Assembly: GCA_963582065.1 (NCBI GenBank)
Contig: CAUZRQ010000006.1
Coordinates: forward strand, 1 to 64,000
Reading direction: 5' to 3'
DNA from: UBA8437 sp963582065
GTDB taxonomy: Bacteria > Planctomycetota > Planctomycetia > Planctomycetales > Planctomycetaceae
DNA: 64,000 bases
Shown here: positions 8,894 through 18,191 of the stretch, one piece after another
Position numbering within the stretch: position 1 is the first letter of the stretch
How the letters are laid out: the number at the start of each line of letters is the position of its first letter
The notes under the pieces: model-generated
The model's input: the letters and a program-made list of their open reading frames with translations, nothing else
What the model was told of the DNA's origin: nothing
Database searches by the model: none
Program-made: the position numbers and the translations under genes

Positions 8894-10189
8894 ATGACCG
8901 AGCACGCTCATCACCACGCCTGCCGCAGTCCCCAGCACGACGTCTCACGACGCCAAGTGCTGGGTTCGCTGGCGGGCGGAGCCGCCGGCTTCGGCCTGGG
9001 CCGCCTGCTCGATCCGGCCATCGCCGCCGAGGTCAAGAAGCAGCAGAAACAGGTGCTGTTCATCTGGCTCGACGGGGGCATGAGCCAACTCGAGACTTGG
9101 GACCCGAAGCCGGGGACCGAGTTCGGCGGACCGTTCCGATCGATTCCCACCAGGCTGCCCGGAGTCCACTTCGGTGAACTGGTCCCCGACACCGCCGCGA
9201 TCGCCGACAAGCTGACGGTGATCCGCTGCATGTCGACCAAGGACGAAAACCACTCCACGGGCGTCCCGAGGATCCAGCGGGGCGACCCCAAGAATCGCGG
9301 CGTGACCTACCCGTTCCTCGGCTCGGCCGTCACCAAGCTGCTCGGGGGCCTCGACAACGGTCTACCCCCCTACATGCACATCAAGCCCGGCCGGGGCGGA
9401 TACATGTGGAAGGACGCCGGGTTCCTCGGTCCCCGGTACGGGGCGCTCGGCCTGGGTGACGGCAAACCGCCGATCCACATCCGCCGGCCCGATTCGCTGA
9501 CCGCCGACCGCGCCGCGGTCCGCGACCGGTTGAGGCAACAGGCCAACAAGAACTTCAAGGCCGGGCGGCTCGACCGGTTCATCTCGGCCTACGACTACTC
9601 GTACGAAATGGCCCGGCAGTTGACCAGGCGGCAGGACCTGTTCGACCCCTCGAAGCTCCCCGCAGGCGACGCCCAGCGGTACGGCACACACCCGCTCGGA
9701 CGGCACCTGCTTCAGGCCCGCCGACTGCTGGAAGCGGGCGTCCAGTTCGTCAAGGTCACCAGCTACCACTGGGACACCCACGGCGACAACTTCAACATGC
9801 ACCGCGTGATGGTCCCCCAGGTCGACCGGCCCTTCGCCGCCCTGGTCAACGATCTCGAAGACCGCGGCCTGCTCGATCACACCCTGGTGGTGTTGATGAG
9901 CGAGTTCGGACGGACTCCGAAGATCAACAGCCGCCTGGGGCGGGACCACTGGCCCGAGGCCTGGTCGGTGATGTTGGCCGGGCTGGGCCTCAAGCCCGGA
10001 CTTGTCGCCGGCAACACCACCGCCAACGGAGCGTTCTGTGACGGTGCCGAATACGACATCGGGCACCTGTTTCACACCATCTTCAGTTGCCTGGGCATCG
10101 ACGCGAAGACGACCGAATACCTCAATAACGGTCAACCGCTTCCGATCGCCCACGACGACATGGACGTGATCGCCGAGGTGCTCAAGTGA
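8894..10189 (+). CDS. DUF1501 domain protein with Tat-like signal
   Basis: 431 aa. SRRQVLGSLAGGAAGFGLG near the start is a twin-arginine signal. The body shows DUF1501 features: VLFIWLDGGMSQLETWDPKPG, the FGELVPDTAAIADKLTVIR region, SYHWDTHGDNF, and LVVLMSEFGRTPKIN followed by GRDHWPEAWSVMLAG. The fold is related to the alkaline phosphatase/sulfatase superfamily, but no sulfatase-type cysteine is present. It is 8 bp after the DUF1549/1553 gene, and its stop overlaps the WD40 start, so the three genes form an operon. Confidence 0.9.
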   Translation: MTEHAHHHACRSPQHDVSRRQVLGSLAGGAAGFGLGRLLDPAIAAEVKKQQKQVLFIWLDGGMSQLETWDPKPGTEFGGPFRSIPTRLPGVHFGELVPDTAAIADKLTVIRCMSTKDENHSTGVPRIQRGDPKNRGVTYPFLGSAVTKLLGGLDNGLPPYMHIKPGRGGYMWKDAGFLGPRYGALGLGDGKPPIHIRRPDSLTADRAAVRDRLRQQANKNFKAGRLDRFISAYDYSYEMARQLTRRQDLFDPSKLPAGDAQRYGTHPLGRHLLQARRLLEAGVQFVKVTSYHWDTHGDNFNMHRVMVPQVDRPFAALVNDLEDRGLLDHTLVVLMSEFGRTPKINSRLGRDHWPEAWSVMLAGLGLKPGLVAGNTTANGAFCDGAEYDIGHLFHTIFSCLGIDAKTTEYLNNGQPLPIAHDDMDVIAEVLK

Positions 10190-11400
10190 ACCACCTCAAC
10201 CTGTACGCTCCGGCCCCGCTCGACGTCACCAAGTCATGGATCCGCACCACGTTCAAACACCGACGCCAACTCTACTGCTGCCGCTTCAGCACCGACGGCC
10301 GGCACGTGTTCGCCGGGACCCAGGACGGCAAGATCCTCCGCTGGTCACTGGACTCACCTTCCGGACCCGAGCCGGGGGCGAAGCCGAAAGCCGACAAGGC
10401 TGACAAGCAGCCATCCGAACCCCAGGCGGTGGTGCTCGAGGGTCACTCGACGTGGGTCAGCCGCCTGGTGCTCACTCCCGACGGATCCCGGCTCATCAGC
10501 AGCGACCTTCACGGCACCCTGATCGGCTGGGATCTCACCGCCGATTCCCCCAGGCCGGCCTGGACGGTCAAGGACGCTCATCCGTCGAAACGGGGAGTCC
10601 CCGGCTGGATCCGTGCCCTGGCCGTCACCGGCGACGGCAAGACGTTGTTGACGGCCGGCACCGACGGGATCATCCGCCGCTGGTCCATCGGCGACGGCAA
10701 GCCCGCCGGCACGCTCGAAGGTCATGCCGGAGACATCTTCAGCCTGGCCATGCATCCCGACGGCAAGACCCTGCTCAGCGGTGACATCTTCGGAGTCGTC
10801 CACCAGTGGGACCTGGCCACCGGCAAGTCGGTCCGCCGACTCGACGCCGGCCAGTTGCACACTCGGAAGGACAATTTCCTCGCCGACGTCGGCGGGGTCC
10901 GCAGCCTGGCCTTCGACAAGCAGGGCACGCGGCTCGCCTGCGGCGGGATGACCGACGCCAAGAGCAACGCGTTCTGCCCGGGCAAGCCCGGTGTGCTGGT
11001 CTTCGACTTCTCCACCGGCAAGCAGACGCAACTGCTGCGGATGAAGAAGGGGAAGGCCGACGACGGGCCGATCAAGGGCCTGGCGTTCCTGGAAGACGGC
11101 ACGATCGTCGGACAGGGTGAACGCCTGCACGCGGTCTGTTCGCTCGAGTTCTGGAACCCCGACGACGGCAAGGTGCTACACACCGTCGACACCCCCTCGG
11201 GCTACGATCTCGATATTCACCCCGACGGCCGCCGGATCTGCACGCCGATCTGGATCGGCAACGGACGAGCCGGCAACGGACGACACGCCAAGCCCGAAGA
11301 GTACCAGCCTCACTTCGGCCACGTGCGGATCTACCAGTTGACCGAAAAGGAGGCCGAGAAGAAGGACCCGAAGAAGCCGGCCGACAAGAAGAAAGCCTGA
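10186..11400 (+). CDS. WD40 repeat protein
   Basis: 404 aa, starting with GTG at 10186 inside the previous stop (GTGA). It has at least five WD40-like blades, for example CRFSTDGRHVFAGTQDGKILRWSL, LEGHSTWVSRLVLTPDGSRL, VTGDGKTLLTAGTDGIIRRWSI, LEGHAGDIFSLAMHPDG and GVVHQWDLATG. It has no signal peptide or membrane segment and ends in a Lys-rich tail (KKPADKKKA). WD40 propellers are interaction platforms. Its coupling to DUF1549/1553 and DUF1501 genes is a recurring planctomycete arrangement. How a cytoplasmic-looking propeller serves two exported partners is not clear. Confidence 0.85.
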   Translation: MNHLNLYAPAPLDVTKSWIRTTFKHRRQLYCCRFSTDGRHVFAGTQDGKILRWSLDSPSGPEPGAKPKADKADKQPSEPQAVVLEGHSTWVSRLVLTPDGSRLISSDLHGTLIGWDLTADSPRPAWTVKDAHPSKRGVPGWIRALAVTGDGKTLLTAGTDGIIRRWSIGDGKPAGTLEGHAGDIFSLAMHPDGKTLLSGDIFGVVHQWDLATGKSVRRLDAGQLHTRKDNFLADVGGVRSLAFDKQGTRLACGGMTDAKSNAFCPGKPGVLVFDFSTGKQTQLLRMKKGKADDGPIKGLAFLEDGTIVGQGERLHAVCSLEFWNPDDGKVLHTVDTPSGYDLDIHPDGRRICTPIWIGNGRAGNGRHAKPEEYQPHFGHVRIYQLTEKEAEKKDPKKPADKKKA

Positions 11401-11422
11401 CCGTCCGTCTCGCGTCGCGACG

Positions 11423-14044
11423 CTACTTCACCAGGATCGCAAATGGATTGCTGAAACTGTCGGTCCAGAGGACGCGGCGGGCGGTGGGCTGGAGAATCGC
11501 CGAATCGGCCGTGGGGGGGATCTCCTCGCGACGACGAACCGTGTCGAGACCGGCCAGTGCGGGAACCCGGGCCACGACATCTCCGGATGCCACCAGCATC
11601 CACTGACAGGCCTGTTGGCCGCGACTCAGATCGGGAGCCGAGACAACCGTCAACGACTGCATCTCGATCGATTCGGCCAGTGCCGTCACCAGTGGCTGCA
11701 GCTGGAAGTGCGCCGTCGAGACGTGCAGCGCCAACACGCCGTCTTCAGCCAGGTGACGCCGGTAAACCACAAACGCTTCGCGGGTCAACAGGTGCACAGG
11801 CACCGCGTCGCTGGCAAAGGCATCCAGGACCAGCACGTCGAACGCCTGGGGCTGCTGCCGCTCGAGACTCAAACGGGCATCACCGATCACCACATCCAGT
11901 TCCACACCGCGACGGCGGGCCGAGTCGAGATAGTCGAAGTGCTTCTCGGCCATCCGGTGAACATCCGGATCGAGTTCGTAGAACGTCAGCCGATCACCCG
12001 AGCGTGGATAGACTGACAAGGTGCCGACGCCCAGGCCGATGATGCCGATCCGCCGAGGTCTCCCCGGCTTGATCCCCAGCAGCATCCCGACCCCCGTGTG
12101 TCTGCCGAAATAGCTGGTGGGTTCGTCGCGCTCGGGCCCCTCGAGAAACTGCAACCCGTGAAACGTGCGACCGTGGACCAGCCGCCGGATCGATGCGCCG
12201 CTTCCCGGCAATCGCTCCTCACGAACCCGCAGCACCCCGTAGAAGTTCCTCGACACGTCGATCACGTCTCTACGGGTGCTCTCGCCCATGCGGCCAAGCA
12301 CAAACAACATCCCGGCCGTCAGTGCCGTCCAGCCAATGATCGCGGCAACATCGATTCGGTTCGATGACGGGGGCCGGGACCGGTCGGCCGCCCGTCGCCT
12401 GGCCCACGCGTCCCGGCTCAGCACCCCGATCACCAGCGCCGCCACCAGGACCAGGCCGACGTGGAGTTCGAGATACGCCGAGAACACCCGGGGCGCGACC
12501 ACTCCGACGAACAACCCACCGGCAGCACCACCGGCGGAAATGGTCAGGTAGAAACCGGTCAGGTGACCGGGATCGGGCTTCAACCGTGCCAACTCGCCGT
12601 GACAGACCATCGCCATCACGAACAGGGCCGAAAAGAAAATGGCCACCTGGATCGAGACGGGCAATCCGGAGGCTTCTCCGATAGCCACCAGCACTGCCAC
12701 GATCGACACCGCCGCCTGCAACAGGTACAGCGGCCGCACGTACCACCGCTCGCCCTCGAAGCAGAAGATGAAGCTGACCAGGTACAACGCCAGCGGCACC
12801 ACCCACAGGAAGGGGACCGTCGCAACGTCCAGGCAGACGTGGTTGGTTACGGCAAGCAGCAGCACCGAGGGCGCCGCGGCCAGCAGAAACCACAGCGTCC
12901 GGACACCGGCCGTCGGAATCGCCGGCGGCGGCGGCGGTGGGCAGTCGTTGTCGAACCTGGCTCTCATCGAGGGCAGCTTCAGGCACCACAGCAGGAACCC
13001 GGCCAGCACAGCCGGAGACAGGGACTGCACCAGCGACATCCAGTCAAAGCCCCGACCGCCTCCTACCAGGCTCGGGCCGTCCTGCCACAACCAGGCGACC
13101 AGCGAGATGCCCAGCAGCAGCCACAGGGCCCCGCGAGCCAACTCGACACCCCAGCGAAGACCCCGCCACATTCCCCAGCCGGCCGGCAACAGGCACAAGC
13201 CGACAACGCCGGGTCCTGTCACCGCCCGCAACGCCAGTGTCTGCTCGATCTCCACCAGCCCGGACAGGATGCCGATCAACCAGCCCCAGGCCAGGACCCC
13301 GGCCACCAGGCAGATCGCCGCCAGCGTTCCCAGCGGCGGCGGACCCGTCTCGGGCGAATCATTCGCCGAAACCACCACTTTGGGATCCTGCGACAAGCCG
13401 ACAGGTCGACGGCTCAACCACGCCACGATGCCGGCCATCACTGCGAAGCCGACAAACAGCACGCTCCAGCCAAGCCCCTGCTCGCCCAGGTCCCACCCCG
13501 GTTCGACCACGAACGGGTATCCCAGCAACGCCAACAACGACCCGGCATTCGACAGCGCGTACAGCCGATAGGGAACGGCACCCGGCCTCAATCGGCCGTA
13601 CCACGCCTGCAACAGCGGTCCGGTGGTCGACAGCACGAAGTAGGGCCAGCCGATCGTCACCACCAGCAGCAACAGCACCTGCCAGGTCGGATCGGCCTCG
13701 GCCGTGGGTTTCCACGATCCGCCGGGAAGAACCGGCGCGGCCGCAGCACCGGAGAGTCCGTATCCCAGCCATCCGATCGCCAGTCCCAACACCACCAGGT
13801 GCACGCTCGCCTGGGTCCCGGGCCGCAACCGCCCGACCAACAGGTGCGCATAGGCGTAGCCGGCGAAAAGCACGACCTGGAAAAACAGCATGCAGGTGGT
13901 CCAGACGGCCGAACTGCCACCGAACCACGGCAGGATCGCCTTGCTCAACAGCGGCTGGATCCCGAACAGCAAAAACGCGCTGAGAAATATCGCGATGCCG
14001 AACAGCAACGCCATGCAGCGTCGAGACTGCAGTTCAACCGGCAT
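11423..14044 (-). CDS. Fused MFS-like transporter / spermidine-synthase-like protein
   Basis: 873 aa. The first ~600 residues are a many-pass membrane region (FGIAIFLSAFLLFGIQPLL and AVWTTCMLFFQVVLFAGYAYA are typical of this family). The C-terminal ~220 residues are a class I SAM-type fold: RRIGIIGLGVGTLS at about residue 665, then FYELDPDVHRMA, VVIGDARLSL and VLVLDAFASDAVPVHLLT. This is the spermidine/putrescine aminopropyltransferase pattern. The DxxTDP-type substrate motif is replaced by DAFASDAVP, so polyamine synthesis is doubtful. It is convergent with the WD40 gene (22 bp apart) and divergent from the SGNH gene. Confidence 0.85.
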   Translation of the reverse strand: MPVELQSRRCMALLFGIAIFLSAFLLFGIQPLLSKAILPWFGGSSAVWTTCMLFFQVVLFAGYAYAHLLVGRLRPGTQASVHLVVLGLAIGWLGYGLSGAAAAPVLPGGSWKPTAEADPTWQVLLLLVVTIGWPYFVLSTTGPLLQAWYGRLRPGAVPYRLYALSNAGSLLALLGYPFVVEPGWDLGEQGLGWSVLFVGFAVMAGIVAWLSRRPVGLSQDPKVVVSANDSPETGPPPLGTLAAICLVAGVLAWGWLIGILSGLVEIEQTLALRAVTGPGVVGLCLLPAGWGMWRGLRWGVELARGALWLLLGISLVAWLWQDGPSLVGGGRGFDWMSLVQSLSPAVLAGFLLWCLKLPSMRARFDNDCPPPPPPAIPTAGVRTLWFLLAAAPSVLLLAVTNHVCLDVATVPFLWVVPLALYLVSFIFCFEGERWYVRPLYLLQAAVSIVAVLVAIGEASGLPVSIQVAIFFSALFVMAMVCHGELARLKPDPGHLTGFYLTISAGGAAGGLFVGVVAPRVFSAYLELHVGLVLVAALVIGVLSRDAWARRRAADRSRPPSSNRIDVAAIIGWTALTAGMLFVLGRMGESTRRDVIDVSRNFYGVLRVREERLPGSGASIRRLVHGRTFHGLQFLEGPERDEPTSYFGRHTGVGMLLGIKPGRPRRIGIIGLGVGTLSVYPRSGDRLTFYELDPDVHRMAEKHFDYLDSARRRGVELDVVIGDARLSLERQQPQAFDVLVLDAFASDAVPVHLLTREAFVVYRRHLAEDGVLALHVSTAHFQLQPLVTALAESIEMQSLTVVSAPDLSRGQQACQWMLVASGDVVARVPALAGLDTVRRREEIPPTADSAILQPTARRVLWTDSFSNPFAILVK

Positions 14045-14069
14045 GAGGATCTGTCGCGAATCCGGGGAC

Positions 14070-14165
14070 TTGGGATCAGACCGTGAATAGTGAATAGTGG
14101 CGGCTGTTGATACCGAAGAATCTAGTCAGAGAACTCACTACCGGCGATTCACGACCTGATCCCAA
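14070..14165. repeat. Inverted repeat in divergent intergenic region
   Basis: The arm TTGGGATCAGACCGTGAAT (14070-14088) is repeated in inverse at 14147-14165, matching at 17 of 19 positions, with 58 bp between. As a result both divergent genes have nearly the same 5' leader shortly before their starts (26 nt before 14044 and 17 nt before 14182). The spacer also holds a direct repeat GTGAATA GTGAATA at 14083-14096. This could be a shared operator, a leader structure, or the ends of a small non-coding element. No transposase is present. Confidence 0.5.
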
Positions 14166-14181
14166 ATCCACCGTGGAATCG

Positions 14182-14946
14182 ATGAACCAGCTGATCCTGA
14201 TCGGTGCCAGCAACGTCACGATCGCCTTCCCGCGGCTGGTCAGTGGACTTGCCGAACGGATGACAGAACCGCTCGAGATCTGGGGGGTCCACGGCCACGG
14301 CCGATCCTACGGGGCTTGGAGCAAGGTGTTGGGTCGGGCACTGCCGGGAATCACCGCAAGCCGGTTCTGGGATGCCTGGACGCCCTCGGACAACGCGGCA
14401 CCTCCGCGGGCCCTGGTCACCGACATCGGCAACGACATTCTCTATGGCCACGACACCGACCAGATCCTCGAGTGGGTCGAGACCTGCCTGAGCCGATTGC
14501 AGAACCTGGGAGCAAGGGTCGTGATGACCCGTCTTCCGTTAGCCAGCCTCGAGACACTCTCACGCATCCGCTTCTCGCTTGCCAAGAGAATCCTGTTCCC
14601 CCGCTGCAGACTTTCGCTGGCCGACGTCAGTCGCGAGGCCTGTAAGCTCGACTCCGGTGTGATCGAACTGGCCGAACGGTACTCGACACCGCTGACCGAA
14701 CCACAGGGCCACTGGTACGGGTTCGATCCCATTCATATCCGCAGCCGCTGGATCGAATCGGCGTGGCAACAGATTCTCGACGGATGGTTCGCCGGTGAAC
14801 CTCCGCCGTCGTTCCCCCGGGTCGGCATCCGTCGCGATCTCGAGGCCTGGCGTTGGTGGCCGGCCGAACGGGCACGCCGCGGCCGCGTCACCGAGACACC
14901 CCAGCCGGTTTTCCAGCGGGACGGGCTGAGCGTACGGTTGTACTGA
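14182..14946 (+). CDS. SGNH/GDSL-fold hydrolase-like protein
   Basis: 254 aa. I chose the ATG at 14182 because the first strand of the fold begins at once (MNQLILIGASN). Block I is G-A-S-N with Ser10 as candidate nucleophile, where Ala replaces the usual Asp of GDS. Block III is GNDILYG (Asn84) and block V is FDPIHI, with Asp182 and His185 as the catalytic pair. The Ser-Asn-Asp-His set is therefore complete. It is short and has no signal peptide. It stands alone, divergent from the spermidine-synthase-like gene and convergent with the oxidoreductase gene. The ester or glycan substrate is unknown. Confidence 0.65.
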   Translation: MNQLILIGASNVTIAFPRLVSGLAERMTEPLEIWGVHGHGRSYGAWSKVLGRALPGITASRFWDAWTPSDNAAPPRALVTDIGNDILYGHDTDQILEWVETCLSRLQNLGARVVMTRLPLASLETLSRIRFSLAKRILFPRCRLSLADVSREACKLDSGVIELAERYSTPLTEPQGHWYGFDPIHIRSRWIESAWQQILDGWFAGEPPPSFPRVGIRRDLEAWRWWPAERARRGRVTETPQPVFQRDGLSVRLY

Positions 14947-14960
14947 TCCGGGCAACGCGA

Positions 14961-16058
14961 TCAGTTCTTCAGGAGTGTCAGCGGGTTCCTGCGGTTCTTC
15001 AGCGGCAAGGCCACCGGGCCACCCTGGCGGTGGGATTCGAAGACCGACGCGATCATCTCCGTCGCCGCCCGTGCGTCGTAGACACTCGAGATCGGCTGCC
15101 GGTCCTTCTCGATCGCCTCGATCAGGTCCAGAACCGCGGCGTGGTTGGATCCGTGCTTGGTGTCGCGGGTCTCGGCCTTGCCGACACCGTTGCTGGAGAT
15201 CGGCAACCACTTCGCACCCGTTCGGCCCGGCGACCATGCGGGGTCCTTGAGCAACCAGGCGGTCTTCAGGTAGCCCGACTGGAACTCGAGCACACCCTTG
15301 GACCCGAACACCTTCAGACCGAAGCGGTTGCCGTGCCCCCGGTGGGACGAGAAGTACCCGTTCACGCCGTTCTTGAACCGGTACAGCGCGTCGATCGTAT
15401 CGGCGGCCAACGGCCCGATTCCCTCGTTGCCGTTGTAGACGTGCGACTTATTGACCGGTCGGCCCTTCTCGAAGCAGCGGGCGTAGCAGCTGGTCACGTC
15501 CCCGGCAAAGACCCTCATCAGGTCCAGCATATGCGTGCCCAGCACCCACAGGTCCTCGCCCCCACCTCGTCGAGAATCCTCCTTGCCACGGGCCCGCAGC
15601 TCGAGCACCTGGCCGATCTGTCCGTCGGCAATCAGCTTGCGGGCGACAGCGACCTGGGGCGAGTAGCGGTTGCCGTGTGCGATCGCCAGCTTGACGTGCT
15701 TCATCTCGCACGCCTTGACGACCTCATCGGCCTCGACCAGGTCTCTCACGAACGGCTTCTCCATATAGACATGGCAACCCAGTTCGACGGCCGCCATGAG
15801 CATCTCGTGGTGCCGGTCGAGCCATCGCTGCGAGATCGAAACGATGTCCGGCTTTTCCTTCTCGAGCATCTGGCGATAGTCGACGTAGGCCTTTTTTGCC
15901 CCGGTGCGGGTCATCGCCCCGGGCAGTGCCGACTTGTTGTCGTCGGCCACGGCCACGACCCGGCATTGTTTTACGCCCTTCCAAACGACATCCAGCCCGT
16001 GGCCGTAATTGCCCTTGCCGGTCCGCCCGATGATTCCAACGCGATATGTCCTGGCCAT
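14961..16058 (-). CDS. Gfo/Idh/MocA family oxidoreductase
   Basis: 365 aa from the ATG at 16058; a GTG one codon earlier is also possible. The Rossmann start is YRVGIIGRTGKGNYGH, followed by VVAVADDN. VYMEKPFVRD carries the EKP motif typical of the family, and the C-terminal half is the alpha/beta substrate domain (AADTIDALYRFKNGVNGYF). Members are NAD(P)-dependent sugar or inositol dehydrogenases and related enzymes. It has no export signal. Its start overlaps the stop of the M3 peptidase (TGATG), so it is the last gene of the long minus-strand run. The substrate is not predictable here. Confidence 0.9.
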   Translation of the reverse strand: MARTYRVGIIGRTGKGNYGHGLDVVWKGVKQCRVVAVADDNKSALPGAMTRTGAKKAYVDYRQMLEKEKPDIVSISQRWLDRHHEMLMAAVELGCHVYMEKPFVRDLVEADEVVKACEMKHVKLAIAHGNRYSPQVAVARKLIADGQIGQVLELRARGKEDSRRGGGEDLWVLGTHMLDLMRVFAGDVTSCYARCFEKGRPVNKSHVYNGNEGIGPLAADTIDALYRFKNGVNGYFSSHRGHGNRFGLKVFGSKGVLEFQSGYLKTAWLLKDPAWSPGRTGAKWLPISSNGVGKAETRDTKHGSNHAAVLDLIEAIEKDRQPISSVYDARAATEMIASVFESHRQGGPVALPLKNRRNPLTLLKN

Positions 16059-18100
16059 CACTCGATCTCCAATCCCAGGTTCTTCAGGAACGGCTCCATC
16101 CGCGGTTCGCGGCCCAGGAACTCGCGGACCATCTGCAGTTCGTCAACGGTCCCGCCGCGCGAAAGGATCTTCTCGCGATACTCGCGGCCCGCCTTGGGAC
16201 TCAGCATGCCCAGTTCCTTGAACCTCTGAAACATGTCCTCGGCGTAGACCAGGCTCCAGAGATACCCATAGTAACCGGCCTGGTATCCGGTCAGGTGCCC
16301 GAAGGCCGCCTGGAAATGGGTCCCCGGCACCGCGTCGTACAGCTCGATCTCCTCGAAGAGATCCAGGCCGACCTGGGTCGTGTCGACCTTGCCGTCGGGC
16401 TGCAGGTGGTAGGTCATGTCGACCATGCCGTAGTAGATCTGGTGCTCGGCCTTCATGCCCGAGCCCAGGTACTTTGCCTTGACCATCCCGGCCAGCAACT
16501 CGTCGGGGAACTCGGCTCCGGTCCTGTAGTGCCGGGCGAAGGTCTTCAGCACCTTGGCATCCCAGACCCAGTGCTCGAACATCTGCGAGGGCGCTTCGAC
16601 GAAGTCCCTGGCCACCGATGTCCCCGAAAACTCACCGTACTTCGACTCGGTGAGAACCGAGTGCAGGCAGTGCCCGAATTCGTGGAAGAACGTCTCGACC
16701 TCGTCGTGGCTCAAGAGCGACGGGGCGTCCTTGGTCGGCTTGGTGAAGTTGCACACCAGCGCGGCGAGCGGCTTCTGCACTCGCCCGTCGGCCCATTCCT
16801 TGCGAGGGTGCAGCCCCCACTGGGCGGCGTGGCCGTACTTGTTGGGCCGGGGATGCAGATCCAGGAAGAACCGGCCCATCACCTGGCCGGTCCCGATGTC
16901 CGTCACCTCGAAGAACTTCACGTCGGGATGCCAGACCGGGGTCCCCAGCCTGCCCGCCTGCTCGGTGATCTCCCTGTAGCTCAGCCCGTACAACGACTGG
17001 GTGATCGAGAACAGGCCGTCAATGACCCGGTTCAGCGGAAAGTACTGCCGGACCTTCTCGGGATCCACCGAGTACTTCTCGCGCATCAACCGCTTCTCGT
17101 AGAACGACTGGTCCCAGGGCTTCAGCTTCGCATCCTTTCGTCCGGTGTGCTTTCGCTTCGCCCGGGTGAACTCGGCAAAGTCCAGCCTGGCCTTCTTCCG
17201 CAGTTTCGGCCTGAGCGTCTGGTAGAAGTCGATCACGGCCTGTGCCGACTTCGACATCCGGATCTCGGTCTCGAAGTCGGCCGGGTGAGAATAGCCCAAC
17301 AGGTTGGCGACCTTCGCCCGCAGCGTGAGGATCTTCTCGATCTGCCTGACGTTTTTCAGACCTCCTCGCCGCTTGTAGGCGATCCAGACCTTCTGCCGGG
17401 TCGCTTCAATCTCGCAGTAGTCCATCAACGGCAGGAACGACGGGTAGTCCATGCCGATCAGGAAGATGCCGTTTGAGATCGGCTGGATCTCGAGCCACTG
17501 GGCGGGCATCCCCTTCAGTTCGGCCCTGGTCAGCGGCACCCGCGTCTCGTCGGCGCGGATGATCGACTCGAACTCGATCGACTTCTTGCTCAACTCGACC
17601 TGCAGCACCTTCAACGCGTCACGCTTCTCGACCGTCAGCGACATGCCCGCGCGACGATAGTCCCGGAGCAGTCGTTCGAGCAACCGGGCGTCCTGTTCGC
17701 CGAGCTCCGGATTGGTGTCGGCGAATTTGCGGACAGCCCCGTAGAGGTCCGCTCGCTTCATCACCGCGATCATCCAGTTCCGGACACTGACCTCGGCCTG
17801 GTGGCCCTGGTTGCGAAGAGCGGTGTCGGGTGAGACGTAGGCCATGAACTGCAGGAACTCGGTGTCGAGCCGCACCTGCACGGTCAGGTCGTCGATCGCT
17901 ACAATCGTGTTGGCCAGGGTCCGCTTCCCGGCGGGCACGGCGACGATCTTCTCAACCGCCGCATCGGCCCTGACCAACGCAGCAGCGACCGGCGACCCCT
18001 CGTACCGGTCGGCCGCCGACGACCGGGTGGAATCGGAACCCGGGTTCACCAGTACAAACAGGACGACGCTCAAACGGGCCGCGATCAGCATGAGCCTCAT
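16058..18100 (-). CDS. Secreted M3 family oligopeptidase
   Basis: 680 aa, the usual length for thimet-oligopeptidase/Dcp-type enzymes. The zinc motif HEFGH is at residues 473-477, followed by GTSVARDFVEAPSQMFEHW, whose Glu gives the third ligand. Upstream text such as PKANKYGHAAQW-like and GRFFLDLHPRPNKYG is typical M3. An N-terminal hydrophobic segment (AARLSVVLFVLVNPG) suggests export, which is less common for M3 enzymes and would place it in the periplasm. It follows the carbohydrate-binding-like gene by 91 bp and overlaps the oxidoreductase gene. It probably degrades short peptides. Confidence 0.9.
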   Translation of the reverse strand: MRLMLIAARLSVVLFVLVNPGSDSTRSSAADRYEGSPVAAALVRADAAVEKIVAVPAGKRTLANTIVAIDDLTVQVRLDTEFLQFMAYVSPDTALRNQGHQAEVSVRNWMIAVMKRADLYGAVRKFADTNPELGEQDARLLERLLRDYRRAGMSLTVEKRDALKVLQVELSKKSIEFESIIRADETRVPLTRAELKGMPAQWLEIQPISNGIFLIGMDYPSFLPLMDYCEIEATRQKVWIAYKRRGGLKNVRQIEKILTLRAKVANLLGYSHPADFETEIRMSKSAQAVIDFYQTLRPKLRKKARLDFAEFTRAKRKHTGRKDAKLKPWDQSFYEKRLMREKYSVDPEKVRQYFPLNRVIDGLFSITQSLYGLSYREITEQAGRLGTPVWHPDVKFFEVTDIGTGQVMGRFFLDLHPRPNKYGHAAQWGLHPRKEWADGRVQKPLAALVCNFTKPTKDAPSLLSHDEVETFFHEFGHCLHSVLTESKYGEFSGTSVARDFVEAPSQMFEHWVWDAKVLKTFARHYRTGAEFPDELLAGMVKAKYLGSGMKAEHQIYYGMVDMTYHLQPDGKVDTTQVGLDLFEEIELYDAVPGTHFQAAFGHLTGYQAGYYGYLWSLVYAEDMFQRFKELGMLSPKAGREYREKILSRGGTVDELQMVREFLGREPRMEPFLKNLGLEIE

Positions 18101-18191
18101 CGCAAACCGTCCTCCGCGGTCGTGGTAGCGCCACCTGTGAGCCGACTGCCCGGGTGAGCCTTGCCGGACCGGGAAAAGGGGCCGAAAACCG

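Noticed and set aside
11412..11423. 12-bp palindrome GCGTCGCGACGC between the convergent WD40 and MFS-spermidine synthase genes
   Set aside because: CG-rich 12-mers like this are expected often in GC-rich DNA, and there is no U-tract.
12461..14086. Gln/His/Arg-rich frame opposite the MFS-spermidine synthase gene
   Set aside because: An antisense artefact of membrane-protein codons; no domain and no ribosome site.
14943..14964. CTGATC/GATCAG inverted repeat at the convergent end of the SGNH and Gfo genes, considered as a terminator
   Set aside because: Only 6 bp with a 10-nt loop, made mostly of the two stop codons and their flanks, and no T-run.
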